Assembly (NCBI RefSeq): GCF_006539165.1
Contig: NZ_BJMM01000023.1
Coordinates: forward strand, 44,323 to 108,322
Length of the DNA: 64,000 nt
Direction: 5' to 3'
From: Streptomyces cacaoi
GTDB lineage: Bacteria > Actinomycetota > Actinomycetes > Streptomycetales > Streptomycetaceae
Below, piece after piece: positions 40,754 to 49,201 of the stretch (positions are counted from its first letter, which is position 1; every line of letters starts with the position of its first letter). Both the position numbers and the translations under genes were made by a program. A model generated the notes under the pieces. The model was not told where the DNA came from. It saw only the letters and a program-made list of their open reading frames with translations, and made no database searches.

Positions 40754-41521
40754 TCACTCCCAGCGGAAGAAGCGTGCGGCGGCGCCCAGACCGAGCACCG
40801 CCCAGACGGCGAGGACTCCCAGGTCGCCCCAGGGCACACCCGCGCCGTGCTGGAGAACGGCGCGCAGTCCGTCCGAGAGCGCGGAGATCGGCAGCAGCTG
40901 GAGCACGTGCTGCGCCGCATCGGGGAACTTCCCCAGCGGGACGATCACGCCGCCGCCCACCAGCAGCAGGATGAACACCAGGTTGGCGCCCGCCAGGGTG
41001 GCCTCCGCCTTGAGCGTGCCGGCCATCAGCAGACCGAGGCCGGAGAAGGCCGCGGTCCCCAGCAGGAGCAGCAGCAGGACGGTCGCCGGGTTCCCGTGCG
41101 GCGACCAGCCCAGCGCGAGCGCCACCACCGACAGCAGCAGCACCTGGAGCGCCTCGATCAGCAGGACCGAGCAGGTCTTGGCCGTCATCAGGCCCCAGCG
41201 CGGCAGCGGGGAGGCGCCGAGCCGCTTGAGGACGCCGTAGCGCCGCTCGAATCCGGTCGCGATGGCCTGCCCGGTGAAGGCGGTGGACAGCATGGCCAGC
41301 GCGAGGATGCCCGGAGCCAGGAAGTCGACACGGGAGCCCGCACCGGTGTCGACGACGTCGACGGTGCTGAAGAGCACCAGCAGCAGTGTCGGGATGATGA
41401 CGCTCAGCAGCAGCTGTTCACCGTTGCGCAGCTGTGTGCGCACCTCCAGCAGTGCCTGGGCGCGCACCATGCGGCCGAGTGGCGCCGCACCCGGCTTCGG
41501 CGCGTAGGTACCGGCGCTCAT
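40754..41521 (-). CDS. ABC-2 type exporter permease
   Basis: A 255-residue membrane subunit of an ABC exporter with six hydrophobic helices. The family block after the second helix is AFTGQAIATGFERRYGVLKRLGASPLPRWGLMTAK, the coupling-loop region of ABC-2 (drug/antibiotic) permeases. The ATG at 41521 overlaps a TGA (ATGA) that belongs to a duplicated fragment of the ATPase gene end, and that fragment also supplies its ribosome site AAGGAG. It works with the ATPase encoded just upstream. The transported substrate is unknown. The position next to ctaA and suf recalls exporters often found there in actinobacteria. Confidence 0.92.
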   Translation of the reverse strand: MSAGTYAPKPGAAPLGRMVRAQALLEVRTQLRNGEQLLLSVIIPTLLLVLFSTVDVVDTGAGSRVDFLAPGILALAMLSTAFTGQAIATGFERRYGVLKRLGASPLPRWGLMTAKTCSVLLIEALQVLLLSVVALALGWSPHGNPATVLLLLLLGTAAFSGLGLLMAGTLKAEATLAGANLVFILLLVGGGVIVPLGKFPDAAQHVLQLLPISALSDGLRAVLQHGAGVPWGDLGVLAVWAVLGLGAAARFFRWE

Positions 41522-41524
41522 GAG

Positions 41525-41641
41525 CGCAGCTCCTTCCCCGTCAGCTCCAGGCTGTGTTCTCCCGGGGGGCGACCCCCCGGACCCCCGGCCGGATCCGGTG
41601 CGGGTGTTCACGACCGCAGCTCCTTCCCCGTCAACTCCAGG
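41525..41641 (-). repeat. Duplicated ATPase 3' end flanking a G/C hairpin
   Basis: A 27-base segment occurs at 41525-41551 and again at 41615-41641 with one mismatch, offset by 90 bases. On the minus strand both read as the last codons of the ATPase (LELTGKELR), followed by Ser and a stop. Between them, CCGGGGGG (41562-41569) and CCCCCCGG (41573-41580) form a perfect 8-bp hairpin with CGA as loop. Confidence 0.85.
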
Positions 41642-42534
41642 AAGACGTCCTCCAAGGTCCGGCGTTCGACCGAGATGCGGTCGGGCAGGACGCCGTTCTG
41701 GGCGCACCAGGAGGTGACGGTGGCCAGCAGCTGGGGGTCGACGGTGCCGGTGAGGCGGTAGCTGCCCGGGGACAGTTCCACCGCGGCCGTCTCCGCGGGC
41801 AGCGCCTTGAGCAGGGAGCTGAGGTCGAGGCCGGGGCGGCCGGCGAAGCGGAGGGTGTTCTCGGCGCCGCCCTTGCACAGCTCGTCGGGCGCGCCCCGGG
41901 CGATGACCTTGCCGCCGTCGACGATGGCGACGGCGTCGGACAGCTCCTCGGCCTCGTCCATGTGGTGGGTGCACAGCAGGACGGTGACACCGTCGGCGCG
42001 CAGGTCGCGGACGAGGTCCCAGGTCGCGCGCCGGGCCTGCGGGTCCAGACCGGCGGTCGGCTCGTCGAGGAAGACCAGCTCGGGGCGGCCGACGAGGGCC
42101 AGGGCCAGCGCGAGCCGCTGCTGCTGGCCGCCGGAGAGCCTGCGGTAGGGCGTGCGGCCGCAGCTGCCGAGGCCGAGGCGTTCGACGAGCGCGTCCACGT
42201 CCAGCGGGTGGGCGTGCAGCCGGGCCATGTGGCGGAGCGTCTCCTCGGCGCGTGCCGTCGGGTAGATGCCGCCGCTCTGGAGCATGACCCCGATCCGGGG
42301 GCGCAGCTGTGTGCCCTGTGCGACGGGGTCGAGACCCAGGACGCGGACCGTGCCGGCGTCCGGGCGCCGGTAGCCCTCGCACGTTTCGATGGTGGTGGTC
42401 TTGCCCGCTCCGTTGGGGCCGAGGAAGGCGGTGACGGCGCCGCGTTCGACGGTGAGATCGAGACCGTCGACGGCGGTGCTGTTTCCGTAGCGCTTCACCA
42501 GCCCGGCGACTTCCACAGCCGCTGAACTTCCCAT
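41608..42534 (-). CDS. ABC exporter ATPase
   Basis: A 308-residue ATP-binding subunit. Walker A GPNGAGKTT is at 39-47, the Q-loop is in MLQSGGIY, signature LSGGQQQR is at 133-140, Walker B is ELVFLDEPT at 152-160 and the H-loop is in CTHHMDEAEE. The C-terminal 80 residues (SSLLKALPAETAAVEL, LEDVFLELTGKELRS) are the DUF4162-like domain of drug-type exporters. The ATG at 42534 has a minus-strand TAGACT eight bases upstream. It pairs with the permease at 40754. The two genes are now 86 bases apart because of a local duplication. Confidence 0.93.
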   Translation of the reverse strand: MGSSAAVEVAGLVKRYGNSTAVDGLDLTVERGAVTAFLGPNGAGKTTTIETCEGYRRPDAGTVRVLGLDPVAQGTQLRPRIGVMLQSGGIYPTARAEETLRHMARLHAHPLDVDALVERLGLGSCGRTPYRRLSGGQQQRLALALALVGRPELVFLDEPTAGLDPQARRATWDLVRDLRADGVTVLLCTHHMDEAEELSDAVAIVDGGKVIARGAPDELCKGGAENTLRFAGRPGLDLSSLLKALPAETAAVELSPGSYRLTGTVDPQLLATVTSWCAQNGVLPDRISVERRTLEDVFLELTGKELRS

Positions 42535-42542
42535 GGGGAGCA

Positions 42543-42548
42543 AGTCTA
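42543..42548 (-). promoter_or_regulatory. -10 hexamer of the ABC exporter promoter
   Basis: TAGACT on the minus strand, eight bases before the ATPase ATG; leaderless or nearly so. Confidence 0.45.
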
Positions 42549-42598
42549 AGGAGCCCGGTGCCGTGCCCGGTCCGGGGGCGGCCCGGCGCAGCTGCGGA

Positions 42599-42614
42599 GT
42601 AAGGCCCGCCTTAC
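42599..42614. promoter_or_regulatory. Palindrome between the ABC exporter and sufR
   Basis: GTAAGGC and GCCTTAC, perfect 7-bp arms separated by CC, lie between two divergent promoters. It does not match the 19-bp iron box. Candidate operator; the protein is unknown. Confidence 0.4.
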
Positions 42615-42650
42615 GTGACGCACCCCATGAGAGCTGGTCACAGACACGGG

Positions 42651-42687
42651 TTGCCGCGCTACGCGGAATTAAGCAACAATGACGTTG
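42651..42687 (+). promoter_or_regulatory. sufR-suf promoter with SufR-type operator
   Basis: TTGCCG (42651-42656) and AACAAT (42675-42680), 18 bases apart, make a plausible -35/-10 pair. The perfect inverted repeat CAAC-N6-GTTG (42674-42687) covers the -10 and ends on the first base of the GTG start codon. From memory, this is the spacing reported for SufR sites in cyanobacteria and Streptomyces, so it is a likely autorepression site. Confidence 0.7.
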
Positions 42688-43583
42688 TGAAAAAGAGGGG
42701 CACGGCGCGGGAGGACCGTCCGATGGCCGCACGGGCCACCGGTGGGGCACCCGTGTCCTCGTCCCCGGATGAACAGAGCGGCACGAGGAACAGGGTCGCG
42801 CGTTCCATTCTCGACCACGGCCCGTCCACTGCGGCCGAGCTGGCGAAGCGTCTGGAGCTGACCCAGGCGGCGGTCCGCCGCCACCTCGACGCCCTCGTCG
42901 CCGAAGGAGTGGTCGAGCCCCGTGACAAGCGGGTCTACGGCTCCCGTGGCAGGGGACGGCCCGCCAAGGTGTTCGCGCTGACGGACTGCGGGCGCGACGC
43001 CTTCGACCAGGCCTACGACCAGCTCGCCGCCGACGCCCTGCGGTGGATCGCCCGCACCGCGGGCGGCGGCGAGGTGGGCGACGCGGCCGTGGCGGCCTTC
43101 GCCAGGGCACGCGCCGAGGCGCAGGCGGAGAAGTACCGCACGGCGCTGGAGAGCGTCCCGCCCGAGGAGCGCGTCAGGGTGCTGGCGGCGGCCCTCTCGG
43201 CGGACGGGTACGCTGCCACAGCACGCAGTGCTCCCGCCCCGGCCCCGGGCCACCCGGCGGCTCCGGCACCTCCGGAGCAGAGCCCAGGAGGGGAGCAGCT
43301 CTGCCAGCACCACTGCCCGGTGGCGCACACCGCCGAGCAGTTCCCTCAGCTGTGCGAGGCGGAGACCGAGGTCTTCTCCCGTCTGCTCGGCACTCACGTC
43401 CAGCGCCTGGCGACGATCGCGCACGGCGACGGGGTGTGTACGACGTTCGTCCCGCGGGCGCAGTCGCACCCGCCGGACGCCAGGGACAGACCCGCCTCGT
43501 CGGCGCCGTCGGCACCCGCAGAACCACCAACAGAGACCAGCAACGCCACCACTGTGAACGAGGCCGGGAGGAACCCCGCATGA
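42687..43583 (+). CDS. sufR: SufR, Fe-S sensing repressor of the suf operon
   Basis: A 298-residue DeoR-like winged-helix regulator. The N-terminal HTH is STAAELAKRLELTQAAVRRHL (about 47-67), followed by the wing GSRGRGRPAK. Fe-S ligands are visible as C206, C210 and C223 (CQHHCPVAHTAEQF...C, spacing C-x3-C-x12-C). The GTG at 42687 is chosen because a -10 lies six bases upstream (leaderless) and MKKRGTARE resembles related starts. The ATG at 42723, with GGGAGG eight bases before, is the alternative. The gene overlaps sufB (ATGA), so it is read as part of the operon. When its cluster is lost, repression should be relieved. Confidence 0.93.
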   Translation: MKKRGTAREDRPMAARATGGAPVSSSPDEQSGTRNRVARSILDHGPSTAAELAKRLELTQAAVRRHLDALVAEGVVEPRDKRVYGSRGRGRPAKVFALTDCGRDAFDQAYDQLAADALRWIARTAGGGEVGDAAVAAFARARAEAQAEKYRTALESVPPEERVRVLAAALSADGYAATARSAPAPAPGHPAAPAPPEQSPGGEQLCQHHCPVAHTAEQFPQLCEAETEVFSRLLGTHVQRLATIAHGDGVCTTFVPRAQSHPPDARDRPASSAPSAPAEPPTETSNATTVNEAGRNPA

Positions 43584-45001
43584 CCGCTCCGACGGAGACT
43601 GCTCACCCCGAGCTTGAGGGGCTGGGCAAGTACGAGTACGGCTGGGCCGACCCCGACGCCGCCGGCGCCGCGGCCAAGCGCGGCCTCTCCGAGGACGTCG
43701 TCCGCGACATCTCCGAGAAGAAGAACGAGCCGGACTGGATGCTGAAGCTCCGGCTCAAGGGCCACAAGCTCTTCGAGAAGAAGCCGATGCCCAACTGGGG
43801 ATCGGACCTCTCCGGTATCGACTTCGACAACATCAAGTACTTCGTCCGGTCCACCGAGAAGCAGGCCCAGACGTGGGAGGACCTGCCGGAGGACATCAAG
43901 AACACCTACGACAAGCTCGGCATCCCCGAGGCGGAGAAGCAGCGCCTGGTCGCCGGTGTCGCCGCGCAGTACGAGTCGGAGGTCGTCTACCACCAGATCC
44001 GTGAGGACCTGGAGAAGCAGGGCGTCATCTTCCTGGACACCGACACGGCGCTGCGCGAGCACCCGGAGCTGTTCCAGGAGCACTTCGGCACCGTCATCCC
44101 GGCCGGTGACAACAAGTTCGCCGCGCTGAACACGGCGGTGTGGTCCGGCGGTTCGTTCATCTACGTGCCGAAGGGCGTGCACGTCGACATCCCGCTCCAG
44201 GCCTACTTCCGGATCAACACCGAGAACATGGGCCAGTTCGAGCGGACGCTGATCATCGTCGACGAGGACGCCTACGTGCACTACGTCGAGGGCTGCACGG
44301 CGCCGATCTACAACTCGGACTCGCTGCACTCGGCCGTCGTCGAGATCATCGTCAAGAAGGGCGGCCGCTGCCGCTACACGACGATCCAGAACTGGTCGAA
44401 CAACGTCTACAACCTGGTCACCAAGCGCGCCGTCGCCTACGAGGGCGCGACGATGGAGTGGGTCGACGGCAACCTCGGCTCCAAGGTGACGATGAAGTAC
44501 CCGGCCGTCTACCTGATGGGCGAGCACGCCAAGGGCGAGACGCTGTCCGTCGCCTTCGCCGGCGAGGGCCAGCACCAGGACGCCGGCGCCAAGATGGTGC
44601 ACATGGCGCCCCGTACGTCCTCGAACATCGTCTCCAAGTCGGTGGCCCGCAGCGGTGGCCGTACCTCCTACCGCGGGCTGATCGAGATCGGTGAGGGCGC
44701 CGAGGGCTCGAAGTCCAACGTGCTGTGCGACGCGCTGCTCGTGGACACGATCTCCCGTTCGGACACCTACCCGTACGTCGACGTCCGCGAGGACGACGTG
44801 ACGATGGGCCACGAGGCGACCGTCTCCAAGGTCAGCGACGACCAGCTCTTCTACCTGATGAGCCGCGGTCTGTCCGAGGACGAGGCCATGGCGATGATCG
44901 TGCGCGGCTTCGTCGAGCCGATCGCCAAGGAGCTGCCCATGGAGTACGCCCTGGAGCTGAACCGGCTGATCGAGCTGCAGATGGAAGGCGCGGTCGGCTA
45001 G
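43580..45001 (+). CDS. sufB: SufB, Fe-S cluster scaffold subunit
   Basis: A 473-residue scaffold subunit of SufBC2D, where Fe-S clusters are assembled. It has the long beta-helix with QIREDLEKQGVIFLDTDTAL, GGSFIYVPKGVHVDIPLQAYF, HYVEGCTAPIYNSDSLHSAVV (conserved Cys) and SNVLCDALLVDTISRSDTYPY. The ATG overlaps the sufR stop. A 160-base GC-rich gap with no clear promoter or terminator separates it from sufD. Confidence 0.98.
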   Translation: MTAPTETAHPELEGLGKYEYGWADPDAAGAAAKRGLSEDVVRDISEKKNEPDWMLKLRLKGHKLFEKKPMPNWGSDLSGIDFDNIKYFVRSTEKQAQTWEDLPEDIKNTYDKLGIPEAEKQRLVAGVAAQYESEVVYHQIREDLEKQGVIFLDTDTALREHPELFQEHFGTVIPAGDNKFAALNTAVWSGGSFIYVPKGVHVDIPLQAYFRINTENMGQFERTLIIVDEDAYVHYVEGCTAPIYNSDSLHSAVVEIIVKKGGRCRYTTIQNWSNNVYNLVTKRAVAYEGATMEWVDGNLGSKVTMKYPAVYLMGEHAKGETLSVAFAGEGQHQDAGAKMVHMAPRTSSNIVSKSVARSGGRTSYRGLIEIGEGAEGSKSNVLCDALLVDTISRSDTYPYVDVREDDVTMGHEATVSKVSDDQLFYLMSRGLSEDEAMAMIVRGFVEPIAKELPMEYALELNRLIELQMEGAVG

Positions 45002-45161
45002 CCGCGGCGGCTGCGCCGGACGTTTCTTCCGCAGGCCGCCGAGGAGGCGGCCGTACCCTCGCCGCGCCGGCCGAGCGCCCCCGGTCCCTCGGCCGGGAGG
45101 TGCCACCGGCGGCCGGGGAAAGACTTGGATTTGAGCCCAGAAAGCGAGCAGTACGGATCCC

Positions 45162-46343
45162 ATGGCTGAGGCCCAGAACATTCCGGTCGGTTCCAACACC
45201 ACCGGCTCGATCGCGGTGGCCGCTGAGTCCACCACCGCCACGAGGATGAGCGCGCCGCCGTCCTTCGACGTGGCGGACTTCCCGGTGCCGCACGGCCGCG
45301 AGGAGGAGTGGCGGTTCACGCCGCTCGACCGGCTGAAGGGCCTGCACGACGGCTCCGCACAGGGGACCGGCGCGATCAAGGCCGAGGTGTCGGCGCCCGA
45401 GGGCGTCACCGTCGAGTCGGTCTCGCGGGACGACGCACGCATCGGCCGTGCCGGCAAGCCCGTCGACCGTGTGGCGGCGCAGGCGTTCTCCTCCTTCGAG
45501 AAGGCCAGCGTCATCTCGGTGCCCAAGGACGCGGTGCTGTCCGAGCCGGTGCGGGTGACCCTGCACGGCGAGGGCGGTGTCACCTACGGGCACACGGTGT
45601 TCGACATCGGCGCCTTCGCGGAGGCCGTCATCGTCATCGACCACACCGGTGACGGTGTGCGCTCGGCGAACGTCGAGTTCGTCCTCGGGGACGGCGCCAA
45701 GGTCACGGTCGTCTCCGTGCAGGACTGGGACGACACCGCCGTGCACTGCTCGCAGCACAACGCGCTGGTGGGCAGGGACGCCACGTTCAAGTCGGTCGTG
45801 GTGACCTTCGGCGGCGACCTGGTCCGGCTCAACCCGCGGGTCAACTACGGCGGCCCGGGCGCCGAGGCCGAGCTGTACGGCCTGTACTTCACGGACGCCG
45901 GGCAGCACCAGGAGCACCGGCTGTTGGTCGACCACGACACCCCGAACTGCCGCAGCAACGTGGCCTACAAGGGCGCCCTCCAGGGCGACGACGCGCACGC
46001 GGTGTGGATCGGTGACGTGCTCATCCAGGCCCCGGCCACCGGTACCGACACCTACGAGCTGAACCGCAACCTGGTGCTGACCGACGGTGCGCGCGTCGAC
46101 TCGGTGCCGAACCTGGAGATCGAGACGGGCGAGATCGTCGGCGCGGGCCACGCCTCGGCGACCGGCCGCTTCGACGACGAGCAGCTGTTCTACCTGATGG
46201 CCCGCGGTATCCCGGAGATGGAGGCGCGCCGGCTGGTGGTGCGCGGCTTCTTCGCGGAGCTGGTCCAGCAGATCGGGCTCCCCGATGTGGAGGAGCGCCT
46301 CATCGCCAGGATCGAGGCGGAGCTGGAGGCGTCCGTCGCATGA
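45162..46343 (+). CDS. sufD: SufD, Fe-S assembly subunit
   Basis: A 393-residue beta-helix protein that pairs with SufB in the scaffold and with SufC for ATP-driven assembly. Family features are FPVPHGREEEWRFTPLDRLK, SQHNALVGRDATFKS, GLYFTDAGQHQEHRLLVDHD and the C-terminal LFYLMARGIPEMEARRLVVRGFF. The ribosome site before the ATG at 45162 is weak. It overlaps the next gene by four bases. Confidence 0.97.
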   Translation: MAEAQNIPVGSNTTGSIAVAAESTTATRMSAPPSFDVADFPVPHGREEEWRFTPLDRLKGLHDGSAQGTGAIKAEVSAPEGVTVESVSRDDARIGRAGKPVDRVAAQAFSSFEKASVISVPKDAVLSEPVRVTLHGEGGVTYGHTVFDIGAFAEAVIVIDHTGDGVRSANVEFVLGDGAKVTVVSVQDWDDTAVHCSQHNALVGRDATFKSVVVTFGGDLVRLNPRVNYGGPGAEAELYGLYFTDAGQHQEHRLLVDHDTPNCRSNVAYKGALQGDDAHAVWIGDVLIQAPATGTDTYELNRNLVLTDGARVDSVPNLEIETGEIVGAGHASATGRFDDEQLFYLMARGIPEMEARRLVVRGFFAELVQQIGLPDVEERLIARIEAELEASVA

Positions 46344-46678
46344 GCGAAGAGAGTTTCGTACGGGCAGCGGCGCTGGGTGACCTGGAAGAGGACACCCCGC
46401 TGCGGGTGGAGCTGGGCGGTGTCCCGGTCTCCATCGTCCGTACGGAGGGCGAGGTGTACGCGATCTACGACATCTGTTCGCACGCGAACGTCTCGCTCTC
46501 CGAGGGTGAGGTCGAGGACTGCACCATCGAGTGCTGGCTGCACGGCTCGCGCTTCGACCTGCAAACCGGCAAACCCACCGGGCTGCCCGCCACCCGCCCC
46601 GTTCCCGTCTACCCCGTCAAGATCGAAGGGGACGGCCCTGAAGCAGCAGTGCTCGTCTCCGTCACACAGGAGTCCTGA
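46340..46678 (+). CDS. Small Rieske-type ferredoxin in the suf operon
   Basis: A 112-residue cytosolic Rieske protein with cluster ligands C46-S-H48 and C65-W-L-H68. Such genes are annotated as non-haem iron oxygenase ferredoxin subunits, but their fixed place between sufD and sufC in actinobacteria suggests an electron-transfer role in Fe-S assembly itself. No oxygenase gene is near. The start overlaps sufD (ATGA). Confidence 0.92.
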   Translation: MSEESFVRAAALGDLEEDTPLRVELGGVPVSIVRTEGEVYAIYDICSHANVSLSEGEVEDCTIECWLHGSRFDLQTGKPTGLPATRPVPVYPVKIEGDGPEAAVLVSVTQES

Positions 46679-46685
46679 AGTCCCC

Positions 46686-47450
46686 ATGGCAACGCTTGAG
46701 ATCAACGACCTGCACGTCTCCGTCGAAACCGAGGGCGGACCGAACGAGATTCTGCGCGGCGTCGACCTGACGGTGAAGCAGGGCGAGACGCACGCGATCA
46801 TGGGGCCGAACGGCTCCGGGAAGTCGACGCTCGCCTACTCGCTGGCCGGTCACCCCAAGTACACGATCACCGGTGGCTCGGTGAAGCTCGACGGCGAGGA
46901 CGTCCTGGAGATGTCCGTCGACGAGCGCGCCCGCGCCGGCGTCTTCCTCGCCATGCAGTACCCGGTGGAGGTGCCCGGCGTCTCCGTCTCCAACTTCCTG
47001 CGCACCTCGGCCACCGCCATCCGCGGTGAGGCCCCGAAGCTGCGTACCTGGGTGAAGGAGGTCAAGGAGGCCATGGAGCGGCTCTCCATCGACCCGTCCT
47101 TCGCCGAGCGGAACGTCAACGAGGGCTTCTCCGGCGGTGAGAAGAAGCGCCACGAGATCCTCCAGCTGGAGCTGCTGAAGCCGAAGATCGCGATCCTGGA
47201 CGAGACCGACTCCGGCCTCGACGTGGACGCGCTGCGCGTGGTCTCCGAGGGCGTCAACCGCGTCCGCGAGTCCGGCGAGGTCGGCACCCTGCTGATCACC
47301 CACTACACGCGGATCCTGCGCTACATCAAGCCGGACCACGTGCACGTCTTCGCCAAGGGGCGCATCGCCGAGTCGGGCGGCCCCGAGCTGGCCGACAAGC
47401 TGGAGGAAGAGGGCTACGAGGAGTACGTGAAGGGCGGTGCCACTGCGTGA
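46686..47450 (+). CDS. sufC: SufC, Fe-S assembly ATPase
   Basis: A 254-residue ABC-type ATPase without membrane partner that powers SufBC2D. Walker A GPNGSGKST is at 40-48, the signature is FSGGEKKRHEIL, Walker B with the SufC-specific follow-up is AILDETDSGLD, and the H-loop is LITHYTRIL. The ATG at 46686 is seven bases after the previous stop, and its own stop overlaps the sufS start (GTGA). Confidence 0.98.
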   Translation: MATLEINDLHVSVETEGGPNEILRGVDLTVKQGETHAIMGPNGSGKSTLAYSLAGHPKYTITGGSVKLDGEDVLEMSVDERARAGVFLAMQYPVEVPGVSVSNFLRTSATAIRGEAPKLRTWVKEVKEAMERLSIDPSFAERNVNEGFSGGEKKRHEILQLELLKPKIAILDETDSGLDVDALRVVSEGVNRVRESGEVGTLLITHYTRILRYIKPDHVHVFAKGRIAESGGPELADKLEEEGYEEYVKGGATA

Positions 47451-48715
47451 CGGAAGCCCGTCAGGGACTCCCTGGCCTCCTCGACACCGAGGCGATCCGT
47501 AAGGATTTCCCGATCCTGGACCGCCAGGTCCACGACGGCCGCAAGCTCGTCTATCTGGACAACGCGGCGACCTCGCAGAAGCCGACCCAGGTGCTGGATG
47601 CGCTGGCCGGCTACTACGAGCGCCACAACGCCAATGTCCACCGCGGTGTGCACGTGCTCGCCGAGGAGGCCACGGCGCTCTACGAGAGCGCGCGCGACAA
47701 GGTCGCCGCGTTCATCAACGCGCCCAGCCGGGACGAGGTGGTGTTCACCAAGAACGCCTCCGAGTCGCTCAACCTGGTGGCCAACATGCTCGGCTGGGCC
47801 GATGAGCCCTACCGCGTCGAGCAGGGCACCGAGATCGTCATCACGGAGATGGAGCACCACTCCAACATCGTTCCCTGGCAGCTGCTGGCGCAGCGCTCGG
47901 GTGCGGAGCTGAAGTGGTTCGGGCTGACCGACGAGGGTCGGCTGGATCTCTCGCCGATCGACGAGCTGATCACGGAGCGCACCAAGGTCGTGGCGCTCAC
48001 GCTGGTCTCGAACATCATGGGCACGCACAACCCGGTCGAGACCATCGTGCGCCGCGCCCAGGAGGTCGGCGCGCTGGTCGTCGTGGACGCCTCCCAGGCG
48101 GCGCCGCACATGGTGCTGGACGTCCAGGCGCTCCAGGCCGACTTCGTGGCCTTCACCGGCCACAAGATGTGCGGTCCGACGGGTATCGGTGTGCTGTGGG
48201 GCCGCCAGGAGCTGCTCAACGACCTGCCGCCGTTCCTCGGCGGCGGGGAGATGATCGAGACCGTCACGATGCACTCGTCGACGTACGCGCCGGCGCCGCA
48301 CAAGTTCGAGGCCGGCACCCCGCCGGTCGCGGAGGCGGTCGGGCTCGGTGCCGCCGTGGACTATCTGTCCGCGATCGGCATGGAGCGCATCCAGCAGCAC
48401 GAGCACGCGCTGACGGAGTACGCGGTGCGCAGGCTCCAGGAGATCCCCGATCTGCGCATCATCGGCCCGGCCACGGCCGAGGACCGCGGTGCGACGATCT
48501 CCTTCACGCTCGGGGACATCCACCCGCACGACGTGGGTCAGGTGCTGGACGAGCAGGGGATCGCCGTCCGGGTGGGGCACCACTGTGCGCGCCCCGTCTG
48601 CCTGCGGTACGGAATTCCCGCGACGACGCGAGCGTCGTTCTATCTGTACTCCACGCCGGCCGAGGTGGACGCCCTGGCCGACGGGCTGGAGCACGTACGG
48701 AATTTCTTCGCTTAG
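47447..48715 (+). CDS. sufS: SufS, cysteine desulfurase
   Basis: A 422-residue PLP enzyme that removes sulfur from cysteine for cluster assembly. The PLP Lys is K240 in FTGHKMCGPTG and the persulfide Cys is C380 in GHHCARPVC. YLDNAATSQKP, EMEHHSNIVPW and DASQAAPHM are the usual active-site blocks of group II enzymes, which need an acceptor such as SufU, encoded next. The GTG start overlaps the sufC stop. Confidence 0.98.
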   Translation: MTEARQGLPGLLDTEAIRKDFPILDRQVHDGRKLVYLDNAATSQKPTQVLDALAGYYERHNANVHRGVHVLAEEATALYESARDKVAAFINAPSRDEVVFTKNASESLNLVANMLGWADEPYRVEQGTEIVITEMEHHSNIVPWQLLAQRSGAELKWFGLTDEGRLDLSPIDELITERTKVVALTLVSNIMGTHNPVETIVRRAQEVGALVVVDASQAAPHMVLDVQALQADFVAFTGHKMCGPTGIGVLWGRQELLNDLPPFLGGGEMIETVTMHSSTYAPAPHKFEAGTPPVAEAVGLGAAVDYLSAIGMERIQQHEHALTEYAVRRLQEIPDLRIIGPATAEDRGATISFTLGDIHPHDVGQVLDEQGIAVRVGHHCARPVCLRYGIPATTRASFYLYSTPAEVDALADGLEHVRNFFA

Positions 48716-48724
48716 GGGCTGTCG

Positions 48725-49201
48725 GTGAAGCTGGACTCGATGTACCAGGACGTGATCCTGGATCACTACAAGAACCCGCACGGACGGGGGCTGCGCGACG
48801 GCGATGCCGAGGTGCACCACGTCAACCCGACGTGCGGGGACGAGATCACCCTGCGGGTGCGGTACGAGGGCGGGACGGTCAAGGACGTCTCGTACGAGGG
48901 CCAGGGCTGCTCCATCAGCCAGGCCAGCGCCTCGGTGCTCAACGAGCTGCTGGTCGGCAAGGAGCTGAGCGAGGCCCGCAGGATCCAGGAGACCTTCTTG
49001 GAGCTGATGCAGTCCAAGGGGCAGCTGGAGCCCGACGACGCCATGGAGGACGTGCTGGAGGACGCCGTCGCGTTCGCCGGCGTCTCCAAGTACCCGGCGC
49101 GTGTGAAGTGCGCCCTGCTGAGCTGGATGGCCTGGAAGGACGCCACGGCGAAGGCGCTGGGGACCACCGAAGCCGACGCGGCCAAGGAGAAGACCGCATG
49201 A
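48725..49201 (+). CDS. sufU: SufU, sulfur acceptor for SufS
   Basis: A 158-residue IscU-like protein of the SufU type. The zinc and persulfide ligands are C37 and D39 (PTCGDE), C62 (GQGCSIS) and C129 (VKCALL). The insert of about 20 residues before the last Cys is typical of SufU as opposed to IscU. It accepts sulfur from SufS and passes it to SufB. The GTG start is nine bases after sufS. Confidence 0.96.
   Translation: MKLDSMYQDVILDHYKNPHGRGLRDGDAEVHHVNPTCGDEITLRVRYEGGTVKDVSYEGQGCSISQASASVLNELLVGKELSEARRIQETFLELMQSKGQLEPDDAMEDVLEDAVAFAGVSKYPARVKCALLSWMAWKDATAKALGTTEADAAKEKTA

Noticed and set aside
41552..41614. Insertion sequence at the ABC exporter junction
   Set aside because: Only about 60 bases between the repeats and no transposase; kept as a small hairpin element or local duplication.
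42599..42614. Iron (DmdR/IdeR) box upstream of the suf operon
   Set aside because: The arms and spacing (7-2-7) do not fit the 19-bp TTAGG-N9-CCTAA pattern.
46340..46678. Aromatic-ring dioxygenase ferredoxin as the function of the suf-operon Rieske protein
   Set aside because: No oxygenase subunit is nearby and the gene is coupled to sufD, so a role in Fe-S assembly is more likely.
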